From JBGTIS01 sp041745535 (lineage in GTDB: Bacteria; Bacteroidota; Bacteroidia; Cytophagales; Cyclobacteriaceae): a stretch of 44,375 bases of DNA. Made by a program: the position numbers and the translations under genes. Position 1 is the first letter of the stretch. Every line of letters starts with the position of its first letter. The stretch spans positions 1-44,375 of the forward strand of contig JBGTIS010000157.1 of assembly GCA_041745535.1 (NCBI GenBank), written 5' to 3'. The notes below the pieces were generated by a model. It was given only the letters and a program-made list of their open reading frames with translations, was not told where the DNA came from and ran no database searches. Below are positions 1-7,295 of the stretch, one piece after another.

Positions 1-1846
1 GCGGAAAGAAATGAGAAATACCGTTGCCACAGCTTATCCAAAGGGTTGCATCGCCTCCATCAATCATATAATAGATATCATCATGCGGCAGATCCGATTG
101 AAAGGTTCGCCAATGCCTGAATTCAGGGGCTTTTTCTGTGCCTGGAATCATTTGATTGAGTCCACCGGCGGTGCCAATCCATAAAGTACCCTTCTGATCC
201 ATCATCAGGTGGTGCACCTCATTATTGGATAAACTCTGGAGATTAGAAGGATCATGTTCGAAAATATCCAGTTGGCCTGTTTTCAGACTATACCTGATGA
301 GGCCATCGGTGGTTCCGATCCAAAGATTCTCCTTATCTTCCAAAAAAGTATGCACACTAGCATTAGGAAAAGCTTCTAATTGCTTATATGTTTCCGTCTT
401 AGGATCATACTTCCCAACACCATTCCATTCCCCTAGCCAAATTTCACCTCTGGAATCTTTTAACATAACTTTTGGATTGATTGGGAGGGTAATATTTGCA
501 TAAGTTTGTTGTTCTACATGGAATTTTTCTAATTTACCTATAGAGGCTGCCCAAAGCCATCCATGATCGTCAGCAATCATACACTTAATACCATTTCCTA
601 AAGAACTTTGAGGATTCAATGGATCGTGCGGATAAGGAAAGAAATGCCTGGACGTAGGGTCAAATCTAAAAAGACTGAAATCGGCTTTGGCTATGTCGTA
701 GGCTGATATCCATATATTACTGTCCGCATCTTCTGCTAAGCTGGTAATACTAGACACTTTGTCTTCTCCAAACTGCCGATACACAGAGAATTTTTTATTT
801 TGAGGCACTGTCTGAAACAGTCCATTGGCAGACGTTAACCAAATGTTTCCTTGCCCGTCTTCAAGCATAGACCAGATATAATGATTCCTTATCAGATCAA
901 ACTTTCCGTTCTTGGGATCGAAAGCATATAGGCCATCACTAAATCCGATCCAGAATTTCCCGTCAGGTCGTTCCAATATAGCATACACGTACAATCTGTG
1001 ACCAGGCGCATGATCAGCTTGTAATCGTTCGGGTAAAAAGTGTATAAACGATTGATCTTCAGGATTAAATAAATCCAGGCCATGTCCAGTGCCTACCCAT
1101 ATCCTATCCCTTCTATCTACATACACTGTCCAGGTCAAATCATCCGCCAGGCTATGAGGGTTCTCTTGATCATACCTGTAACGTTTCGTTTGGCCAGTAT
1201 GCGTATTAATATGAACCAGTCCATCTTCACTTGCTGCCCATAACGAACCGTTGGGGGCTGGGGCAATATCCCAGAAAATATTACCATTGATGTTCGTCCT
1301 TCGTGAGCTTGTTCTTCCTGCTGTCTGGGGGAAATGGTAGGCCCGAGTGATGGAAAGGGTTTGAGGATCTGCCAGAAAAATCCCTTGGCTGGTACAGATC
1401 CAAATTTTTCCATCTTTTCTTTCACGAATTTTTTTGACAGCAACAGGAAACTCTCGAGCTGGATGCAAAGCGTCTGTTATCGGATGCAGAAATTTATTTG
1501 CCCTGAGATCAAATAATTCAAGCCCCGTTGTGGTACCAATCCATAGCCTTTGCTGTTGATCTTCCCACAAACTAGTAATATGATCATTGATCAGGCTGTT
1601 GGAATCTAAGGGATTTTCAAGGTAGGTGGTAAATTGATACCCGTCAAATTTATTAAGCCCTGATGCTGTTCCTATCCATAGAAAACCCTGGTTATCCTGT
1701 AATAAGCAGGTTACGTGATCATTGGAGAGGCCATCTTTCATGAAATAGCTGCGGGAGATGATTTCTTCCGGCTGTGCGGACAGGTGAGCTAATGTAAGAT
1801 AACAAATCCAAAAAGCTGTAAAAAAAGAGCATATTCCTGATTTCAT
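1..1846 (-). CDS. Two-component regulator propeller sensor, N-terminal part (3' end outside window)
   Basis: This is an open frame of 615 codons that runs off the left edge with no stop, starting at the ATG at 1844-1846. The start begins a typical signal peptide (MKSGICSFFTAF..., ending near LSAQ), so the product is exported or membrane-anchored with a periplasmic sensor. I count 13 Reg_prop-type repeats of the form xLWIGTxxGL, for example GFLWIGTASGL, RLWIGTTTGL, RIWVGTGHGL, NLWIGTTDGL and GTLWIGTAGGL. In this family about 14 such repeats form two seven-bladed propellers, followed by a Y_Y_Y domain, a membrane segment and a kinase, LuxR or guanylate-cyclase output. That output part lies outside the window, so its type is unknown. 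Such sensors often monitor glycans in Bacteroidetes, but no partner polysaccharide locus is visible here. The frame is intact across the whole stretch. Confidence 0.88.
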   Translation of the reverse strand, partial: MKSGICSFFTAFWICYLTLAHLSAQPEEIISRSYFMKDGLSNDHVTCLLQDNQGFLWIGTASGLNKFDGYQFTTYLENPLDSNSLINDHITSLWEDQQQRLWIGTTTGLELFDLRANKFLHPITDALHPAREFPVAVKKIRERKDGKIWICTSQGIFLADPQTLSITRAYHFPQTAGRTSSRRTNINGNIFWDIAPAPNGSLWAASEDGLVHINTHTGQTKRYRYDQENPHSLADDLTWTVYVDRRDRIWVGTGHGLDLFNPEDQSFIHFLPERLQADHAPGHRLYVYAILERPDGKFWIGFSDGLYAFDPKNGKFDLIRNHYIWSMLEDGQGNIWLTSANGLFQTVPQNKKFSVYRQFGEDKVSSITSLAEDADSNIWISAYDIAKADFSLFRFDPTSRHFFPYPHDPLNPQSSLGNGIKCMIADDHGWLWAASIGKLEKFHVEQQTYANITLPINPKVMLKDSRGEIWLGEWNGVGKYDPKTETYKQLEAFPNASVHTFLEDKENLWIGTTDGLIRYSLKTGQLDIFEHDPSNLQSLSNNEVHHLMMDQKGTLWIGTAGGLNQMIPGTEKAPEFRHWRTFQSDLPHDDIYYMIDGGDATLWISCGNGISHFFP

Positions 1847-2021
1847 ATCGCTCCCGGATAACCAGTTTTGGTATAGCGATGCATAGCTTAGACTTGGTTT
1901 GGTACTGGCTTTTCCCATAATAACTCATTGATATGCTCTTAAATGTAAAAATTTATCAAAGGAAATACACGGCATCTACCCAAGATTTTTTTAATTGCTG
2001 ACTCACTACCTTCCTGAACCT

Positions 2022-2358
2022 ATGCGCCTGGACATCATTACCTGCCTGCCTTCCCTGCTGGAAAGCCCTTATTCTATCCTTGAAGTGTGCCCAGGACAAA
2101 GTGCTGGTTACCGTAGCGGTACACGATCTGCGCGACTATGCCGCCGGTAAGCATCGGCAGGTAGATGATTACGCTTACGGCGGCGGCGGCGGAATGGTGC
2201 TGATGATAGAACCGGTAGCCCGCTGTCTGGCATACCTGCAAGGGCAGCGGAGCTATGAGGAAGTCATTTATATGAGCCCCGACGGCGTATTGCTGACCCA
2301 GAAGGAAGCCAATGGGCTTTCGCTGCTGAAAAACATCATCATCCTGGTCATCTTCTAA
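2022..2358 (+). pseudogene. trmD: trmD remnant (tRNA guanine-37 N1-methyltransferase), frameshifted and truncated
   Basis: From the ATG at 2022 the frame reads MRLDIITCLPSLLESP, the conserved TrmD N-terminus, then slips near 2080 and ends at an early TAA. Adding or removing one base there joins it to the second frame (2080-2358), which reads KCAQDKVLVTVAVHDLRDYA, then DDYAYGGGGGMVL and SPDGVLLTQ. These are the TrmD SAM-binding knot region motifs. The sequence breaks again after LLKNIIIL, where the family continues with CGHYKG; here it ends in three odd residues and a stop. About half of a normal protein of roughly 225 residues is absent. TrmD is essential in most bacteria, so an intact copy should exist elsewhere. 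This piece looks like duplicated debris, not a working gene. Confidence 0.85.
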
Positions 2359-2425
2359 ATTTTTGCTCTTACCCGGTGAACTTTTTATCAGAAGGTAACT
2401 AATAATTAAAGAAGTATTAAGATAA

Positions 2426-3151
2426 TCGATCTTTTTTACTAATTTTATTTACCCGGCTTCTGTGTATAAAATGTACGTAGCCATGGAAGTACTGAAGCAG
2501 GTAAACGAAGATAAGTATTCGCTTTTCCAACCTTATGTGGTGCAGTCGCCCAACGATGTGGATCACACCAAAGAAATCGCGTATGATCCTCGTCCGCTTT
2601 TGCGTGATGGCGATACCGTAACCATCCATTACCTGCTGGACCTGATGATTACACGCAGCGATAATTCCGCTGCCAACTGTATGATCGGCATCGCCAATCG
2701 GAAAAACATCAACCAAACCATGCATTCCTATGGCTGGCAGGGCAGTGAGGTTACCCGGAAATTCCTGAGCAGAAAGCTGGAAGATCCGGGCTACGACACC
2801 ATCGTTAGTACTGCCACCTGTGTCCTCCATGCTGCTGATTTTATGTATAATGTTTATCAGCAGGAACTGATTAATCCCTGGGTGAGCATGCAAATGCAAT
2901 CATTGCTGGGCATGCAACTGGATACTACCAAACTCTCTGCCGGTTTGCCGCCACAAGCTATGTTCGCTCATAAAACCGGATGGTGGAGTTACTACACCCA
3001 TGATGTGGGGATCGTGGATGATGGCACGGTAAAATACATCATTGCCCTGTTCACGATGATTACAGAAGAAGAAGTACGCCCTAAAATGAAAGAAGTATCC
3101 CGAATGGTATACCAGCTAATGCGAGCCCGTTCGCATTCAGAGAAATTGTGA
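2426..3151 (+). pseudogene. Class A beta-lactamase-like serine hydrolase, N-terminus missing
   Basis: The frame is open from 2426, but the only usable start is the GTG at 2462, immediately after the codon for the catalytic serine. Reading through, the motif is PASVYKMYVA, with S-V-Y-K as the SxxK nucleophile motif. SDN (in ITRSDNSAA) and KTG (in AHKTGWW) follow in the right order, so the penicillin-recognising fold is represented (PF13354-like). A normal member has a signal peptide and about 45 further residues before SxxK. Here those are lost, and the upstream 100 bases show no coding continuation. I do not see a clear Glu166 (ExxLN) motif, so even an intact relative may be a general serine hydrolase and not a beta-lactamase. 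It abuts the trmD remnant, suggesting one deletion removed the 3' end of trmD and the 5' end of this gene. Confidence 0.72.
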
Positions 3152-3231
3152 AAAGGCAAACGAAGCAGGATAAATCGCGTCTTTTGTACATTTGATTTTA
3201 TACCTTTATTCTAGACGAAAATATAAATACA

Positions 3232-4011
3232 ATGATACGATTCATGCTGGTAGCTTTTACCATTATCTCAGGCCAGGCATTTGCCCAGGATTTTTCTTTG
3301 TTCGAGAAAAAAGAATTTGCAGCCAAAGGCGGGCAGGTATTGCCTTACCGCATCCTGTATCCTGAAAATTACAATCCGGATGAAAAATATCCGCTGGTAC
3401 TTTTCCTGCATGGCGGAGGAGAACGGGGTAATGATAACGAAAAACAGCTTGTAAACGGAGTGAAAGCTTTCCTTGAGCCGGAAAACCGATCAGAATTCCC
3501 CTGCATTGTGATTGTGCCGCAATGCCCGGCCGATAGCTACTGGGCATCGGTAAAGTTTGAGCGCACAAATTATCCGTTAGACCTGAACTTCGATTATGAT
3601 TATGACATCACCGAAGGACTAAAACTGGTCATCGAGCTTACTAAAAGTGTGATGAAAAAGGAAGCGGTAGATAAGAACCGGGTTTATATTACCGGTCTTT
3701 CTATGGGAGGCATGGGCACATTGGAAGCCGTATATCGTTTCCCAAAGCTATTCGCTGCTGCCGTGGCCGTTTGTGGTGGTGCCGATGCGGAAGCTTATGG
3801 AAAGAAACAGGCCAAAGTTCCCTTCTGGCTTTTCCATGGCGAATCCGATTCGGTGATAGCCGTAGAGAATTCAAGAGCGATGAACGCCAGACTGAAGGAA
3901 CTGGGCGCGGAAGTAAAATATACGGAATATCCGGGCGTAGACCACAATAGCTGGGACAATGCTTATGCCGATCCAGCCTTGTTTCCCTGGCTGTTTTCAA
4001 AAAGCAGGTAA
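3232..4011 (+). CDS. Exported alpha/beta-fold esterase (phospholipase/carboxylesterase-like)
   Basis: The 259-residue product opens with a signal peptide (MIRFMLVAFTIISGQAFAQ). Visible hydrolase elements are the oxyanion-region motif LFLHGGGERGND near residue 57, the nucleophile elbow GLSMGG with Ser157, an acid in HGESDS (Asp206) and the histidine in GVDHNSW (His238), so the triad is complete. The family hydrolyses esters in the periplasm or outside the cell; the substrate cannot be read from sequence. A TAnnTTTG-like -7 element (TACATTTG, 3187-3194) lies about 38 nt before the ATG, though without a matching -33. The last 85 codons have a second copy at 5952-6206. Confidence 0.85.
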   Translation: MIRFMLVAFTIISGQAFAQDFSLFEKKEFAAKGGQVLPYRILYPENYNPDEKYPLVLFLHGGGERGNDNEKQLVNGVKAFLEPENRSEFPCIVIVPQCPADSYWASVKFERTNYPLDLNFDYDYDITEGLKLVIELTKSVMKKEAVDKNRVYITGLSMGGMGTLEAVYRFPKLFAAAVAVCGGADAEAYGKKQAKVPFWLFHGESDSVIAVENSRAMNARLKELGAEVKYTEYPGVDHNSWDNAYADPALFPWLFSKSR

Positions 4012-4044
4012 GGTGTTCGTCCTTATACTGGCAACTTCAGTAAA

Positions 4045-4644
4045 ATGCTGTATGGCGTCTTCAGATCAAATGATGAAATTATGCAAGAGCTGGTATCTTT
4101 TTTTGAACAACAGGGGTTTCCGGAAGCTGAAACAGCGGATATAGTGTCGCGTTTCAAAAGGAAAATATTTTTGAAAAATGAGCATTTTGTGGAGGAAGGC
4201 AAGGTGAATAAATATCTGGGCTATATTACAAAAGGAGTATTTCAGTTTTACTTCAACCATCATGGCGACGAAAAAACTACTTACATTTCCGGTGCTCATA
4301 ACTTCATCGTATCGCTAAGCAGTTTTCTGAAACAAATACCTTCCAAAGAAAATATCAAAGCTGTCGCCGAAGCTGAAGTATGGATAATTCCCAAAAAAGC
4401 GATGGATGACCTGATTGACACCTATGAAAATTTCAAGTCATTTTATATCGGCATGCTCGAACATCAGATAACCTGTATCGACGATAGCCGCTTTAACCTG
4501 ATTGCCTTAACTGCTGAAGAACGCTACCAGAAACTACTCGCTGAAGAACCTGAGCTTTTACAGCAAATACCGCTGCAATACATGGCTACCATGCTGGGCA
4601 TTACGCCCCGTCACCTGAGTCGGATTCGAAAAAATATTCACTAA
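4045..4644 (+). CDS. Crp/Fnr-family transcriptional regulator
   Basis: The product has up to 199 residues with a cyclic-nucleotide-binding-like beta-roll (about residues 20-125, including EEGKVNKYLGYITKGVFQFYF as two shorter motifs around residue 50) and a C-terminal winged-helix element ending in LGITPRHLSRIRK, the recognition helix typical of Bacteroidetes Crp/Fnr proteins. The ligand is unknown; many of these proteins lack the cAMP-contact residues. The ATG at 4081 (MQELVSFFEQQ) fits the usual family N-terminus better than 4045, so the true protein may be 187 residues. It follows the esterase by 33 nt, so it may share its transcript. No copy of this gene survives in the decayed duplicate at 5952-6418. 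Confidence 0.85.
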   Translation: MLYGVFRSNDEIMQELVSFFEQQGFPEAETADIVSRFKRKIFLKNEHFVEEGKVNKYLGYITKGVFQFYFNHHGDEKTTYISGAHNFIVSLSSFLKQIPSKENIKAVAEAEVWIIPKKAMDDLIDTYENFKSFYIGMLEHQITCIDDSRFNLIALTAEERYQKLLAEEPELLQQIPLQYMATMLGITPRHLSRIRKNIH

Positions 4645-4725
4645 ATTTCGATTTAGACATTTGTCCGGTATTTTGCTTTCCGGCTAACCGAACTTTGTAT
4701 CATTCATTATAAAATTTAAATCGAT

Positions 4726-5181
4726 ATGAAGACGTTAGCAATATTATCCGTTTTTATCCTGTTTTCCACAGCCTCTCTGGCGCAACAGCGCTATCCCCAA
4801 CACGAATTAAGCATCAACGGATTCAGAAATCCGTCCATAGGACTGGAATACCGGTACCGACAGGTTTCGGTTCACGCAGGGTATTATCTTACTAATTTTG
4901 AGTCGGGAGTAACCACTGAGTTTATCAGAAGCGGCTTTTCAATTTGGTTTTTACCGGTTGGAAAAAAAGAAAACCCTTCCTCATTTTACGCATCTGCTTC
5001 TTATGCCAGGGGCCTCACCCGGGACTACCAAAATAAAAATGCTGCCATGGGCGAAGTGGGTTTTCGCTGGATGGTCTGGCAAGGCTTGAATCTTCGATTG
5101 GGTATGGTGGCTTTGGTAACCAAAGGGGAATCAGTAAAAATCAATCCCACACCGGGAATTAGTTATTCTTTTACTTTTTAA
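4726..5181 (+). CDS. Small outer-membrane beta-barrel-like exported protein
   Basis: The 151-residue product starts with a clear signal peptide (MKTLAILSVFILFSTASLAQ). The rest is alternating polar and aromatic residues in short strands (HELSINGF, IGLEYRYRQVSVHAGYY, GFSIWFL, SFYASASYARGL, MGEVGFRWM, LNLRLGMVAL) and it ends in a strand with terminal phenylalanine (GISYSFTF), which is the classic outer-membrane barrel end signal. No named family can be assigned. It precedes the DUF4386 gene by 17 nt, so the two are probably one transcript. A degraded copy of its codons 100-128 is found at 6219-6302. Confidence 0.65.
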   Translation: MKTLAILSVFILFSTASLAQQRYPQHELSINGFRNPSIGLEYRYRQVSVHAGYYLTNFESGVTTEFIRSGFSIWFLPVGKKENPSSFYASASYARGLTRDYQNKNAAMGEVGFRWMVWQGLNLRLGMVALVTKGESVKINPTPGISYSFTF

Positions 5182-5198
5182 CTGCACACTGATCTTTT

Positions 5199-5909
5199 AT
5201 GGAAACTATACATCCGATGACCAGGAAAGCAATTGGCCTGTTGCTGATTTCAGGTGCTGTTATGATATTGATACCGTATACGCTGCTTACAATTAATTTT
5301 GATTATCCGGCGATATTGCGGGAAGATGCCGGCGTGATCCTTACCCGGTTTCAGGAAGGGGGCTCGTTACTGATCATCACCTGGTGGGCATTCGCACTGG
5401 TAGGTTTTCCTTTGCTGGGAGCCTACATTTTAATAGGGCAGGCATTGGAAAGCAGAATTTTCTATGCACGGATTGCCACCACCATCGGTGTGATCTCTGC
5501 GCTGGTTCAGATCATTGGTTTGCTACGTTGGACTTTTGTAGTGCCTGTTTTGGCAAAAAATTATCTGGCAACCAATAATCAGGCAGTTAGGGAATCTGTT
5601 GAAATCACCTTTCATACCATGCACCAGTTCGCAGGTGTGCTGTTGGGCGAACACCTGGGACAGTTATTTACTATTGCATGGACGGTAATGGTAGCCACCG
5701 CTTTTCTCCGGTTGGGTTTACTGGCCAACTGGGTTGTTGTATTGGGGTATGCGGCCTCAGCAATTTACCTGCTGGCGCAGGCAGAGTTGTTCCATACCGT
5801 TATCCCTGCATTTCCTGTGTGGGATTGGGCTGGGTTTGTCGGGAGTACGTTGTGGTTACTCTGGCTGATTGTAGTAGGAATTAGTTTCCTGAGACTGAAT
5901 ATAAAATAA
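5199..5909 (+). CDS. DUF4386 family membrane protein
   Basis: The 236-residue product is almost entirely hydrophobic, with about six predicted membrane segments (around residues 10-30, 55-80, 90-110, 140-165, 170-195 and 210-232). The sequence pattern, including the N-terminal RKAIGLLLISGAVM and the C-terminal pair of helices around PAFPVWDWAGF, matches DUF4386, a common Bacteroidetes inner-membrane family without a known role. Start at ATG 5199; an in-frame Met at residue 6 is an alternative. A partial copy of the C-terminal 40 codons lies at 6299-6418. Confidence 0.75.
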   Translation: METIHPMTRKAIGLLLISGAVMILIPYTLLTINFDYPAILREDAGVILTRFQEGGSLLIITWWAFALVGFPLLGAYILIGQALESRIFYARIATTIGVISALVQIIGLLRWTFVVPVLAKNYLATNNQAVRESVEITFHTMHQFAGVLLGEHLGQLFTIAWTVMVATAFLRLGLLANWVVVLGYAASAIYLLAQAELFHTVIPAFPVWDWAGFVGSTLWLLWLIVVGISFLRLNIK

Positions 5910-5915
5910 CGGAAC

Positions 5916-6206
5916 ATGAAAATAATTAACTTTGGAACCATACGATCAGGTGCTGTCGTGGCCGTTTGTGGTGGTGCTGATACAGAAGCTTATGGAAAGA
6001 AACAGGCCAAAGTTCCTTTCTGGCTTTTCCATGGCGAAGCCGATTCGGTAATAGCCGCAGAGAACTCCAGGGCAATGAAAAGCAGGCTGGAAGCACTGGG
6101 CGCGGAAGTAAAATATACGGAATATCCGGGCGTAGACCACAATAGCTGGGACAATGCTTATGCCGATCCTGCCCTGTTTCCCTGGCTGTTCTCAAAAAGT
6201 AAATAA
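5916..6206 (+). pseudogene. Chimeric fragment: 12-codon leader fused to a second copy of the esterase C-terminus
   Basis: The frame encodes 96 residues. The first 12 (MKIINFGTIRSG) are unrelated to the esterase and match the tiny ORF at 12335. From 5952 to 6206 the DNA aligns without gaps to 3757-4011 of the esterase gene; by hand count about 25 of 255 bases differ (roughly 90 percent identity), with a run of about 75 identical bases near the end. The copy retains the acid and histidine of the triad but not the nucleophile serine or the oxyanion region, so it cannot be an active hydrolase. It starts 6 nt after the DUF4386 stop. It is part of a collapsed tandem duplicate, continued in the next feature. 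Whether the chimeric frame is expressed is unknown. Confidence 0.85.
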
Positions 6207-6218
6207 GCTCCTTATCCT

Positions 6219-6418
6219 GGACTACCAGAATAAAAATGCTGCTATGGCTGGTTTTCTCCCGATGGTCTGAGAGGGCCTGAATTTCTGATTGGATATGGTG
6301 GCGCAGGCCGCGTTGTTCCATACCATTATCCCTGTATTTCCTGTGTTGGAAGGGGTCGGATTTGAAGGGAGTGCGCTGTGGTTACTCTGGCAAATGTGGC
6401 GGGAATCGCCTTTCTTTT
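6219..6418 (+). pseudogene. Decayed copies of the barrel gene and DUF4386 gene 3' ends
   Basis: Bases 6219-6302 match 5022-5111 of the barrel gene (shared blocks such as ATAAAAATGCTG and GATGGTCTG) with point changes, a small deletion and an in-frame stop. At a shared TGG the match switches to 5773-5890 of the DUF4386 gene (TTGTTCCATACC, CTGTGGTTACTCTGG) and fades into the TTTTTT tract near 6415. The two blocks keep the original order but lack about 0.66 kb between them; about 1 kb including the whole Crp/Fnr gene is missing between the esterase block and the barrel block. A 64-codon open frame across 6289-6483 is a by-product of this mosaic and I do not regard it as a gene. Confidence 0.82.
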
Positions 6419-6504
6419 TTCAAAAAACAGGCATGAAAATATGTTTGTTTAAATTTTTTCACTCGACCCGCACGCTTTTTTAAAAAATATTGCCGGCTTC
6501 CCGT

Positions 6505-6536
6505 TAGTAATACTATTATTTTTAATAATATTACTA
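6505..6536. promoter_or_regulatory. Inverted repeat upstream of the TetR gene, operator candidate
   Basis: TAGTAATA (6505-6512) and TATTACTA (6529-6536) are perfect 8-base inverted arms, and inside them TTATT and AATAA also pair, with a 3-base CTA bulge. The repeat ends 23 nt before the TetR start codon. The octamer ATTACTAT, which overlaps the right arm, occurs again just before the ABC transporter start codon (around 7283-7290). A shared site upstream of both genes is what a TetR autoregulated export operon would show, but the region is AT-rich, so chance similarity is possible. Confidence 0.4.
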
Positions 6537-6559
6537 TCTTTTATAAAAGTAATGTAATC

Positions 6560-7240
6560 ATGCCAGCACTTCAGATTGTTTTAAATAATAAGTTATATGT
6601 TCGGGATCCTCAGGAAACTGTACTTGGGCGCAAAATTATTCAGGAAAGCATTGAAATGATTTATCAACTGGGATTTGAGAGCTTTACTTTTAAAAAGCTG
6701 GCCCACCGAATAGATTCCACCGAGGCTTCCATTTACCGGTACTTTGAGAATAAACACAAGCTGCTGGTATATTTGATTGCCTGGTACTGGAACTGGTTGG
6801 AATACAAAATTGATTTCAGCACCCAAAACATTAGCGATCCCCGGCAAAAACTGGAAATAGCCATTGAAATATTGGGTTCGAAAAAAGAGACAGACCCTTT
6901 GTTTCCCGGGGTGAATGAAAAAGCCCTGCACCAGATTGTGATCGCGGAATCAGATAAAACCTACCTGACCAAACAGGTAGATGAAGATAACAAAGAAGGA
7001 TTGTTCAAAGGATTTAAATCGTTGTGCAAAAAAATAGCAGGATATGTGGAGGAAATTAATCCCGATTTTGAGTTTGCCCATTGTTTGGTAAGCACTTCCC
7101 TGCAGGCAGCCCATCAGCAACTGTTTTTCGCGGCTCATTTGCCTTCGCTGACTGACCTTTCGGGAACCAAAGAAGATATTAATCAGATGAATACCCGCTT
7201 TCTGAAAACCATGATTTTTAAGAGTATTGGTAAAAATTAA
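6560..7240 (+). CDS. TetR/AcrR-family transcriptional regulator
   Basis: The 226-residue product has an N-terminal TetR DNA-binding domain at about residues 20-70: RKIIQESIEMIYQLGFESFT, then the helix-turn-helix with TEASIYRYFENKHKLL, which matches the family recognition helix and the following YxxFxxK signature. The C-terminal half is a divergent ligand- or dimer-forming helical domain. It lies 55 nt upstream of the ABC transporter gene on the same strand, so it most likely controls the export operon in response to a small molecule. The inverted repeat at 6505-6536 may be its operator. Confidence 0.88.
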   Translation: MPALQIVLNNKLYVRDPQETVLGRKIIQESIEMIYQLGFESFTFKKLAHRIDSTEASIYRYFENKHKLLVYLIAWYWNWLEYKIDFSTQNISDPRQKLEIAIEILGSKKETDPLFPGVNEKALHQIVIAESDKTYLTKQVDEDNKEGLFKGFKSLCKKIAGYVEEINPDFEFAHCLVSTSLQAAHQQLFFAAHLPSLTDLSGTKEDINQMNTRFLKTMIFKSIGKN

Positions 7241-7295
7241 AATTTTTTACCTGAAAATTAAGTATTTCTATCATAAATAATAGCATTACTATAAT

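Noticed and set aside
225..503. A 92-codon plus-strand open frame
   Set aside because: It lies antisense to the propeller-repeat gene, whose frame is continuous and full of Reg_prop motifs here; the plus-strand product has no family features.
1719..1928. A 69-codon minus-strand frame upstream of and overlapping the propeller gene
   Set aside because: It is a different frame over the signal-peptide region; the frame starting at 1846 carries the repeats and a proper signal sequence.
2462..3151. A functional beta-lactamase resistance gene
   Set aside because: The only start codon follows the catalytic serine, no signal peptide exists, and no clear Glu166 motif is seen.
6289..6483. A 64-codon open frame that looks like a small membrane protein
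   Set aside because: Its sequence is a decayed copy of the DUF4386 gene end joined to spacer; it has no independent origin.
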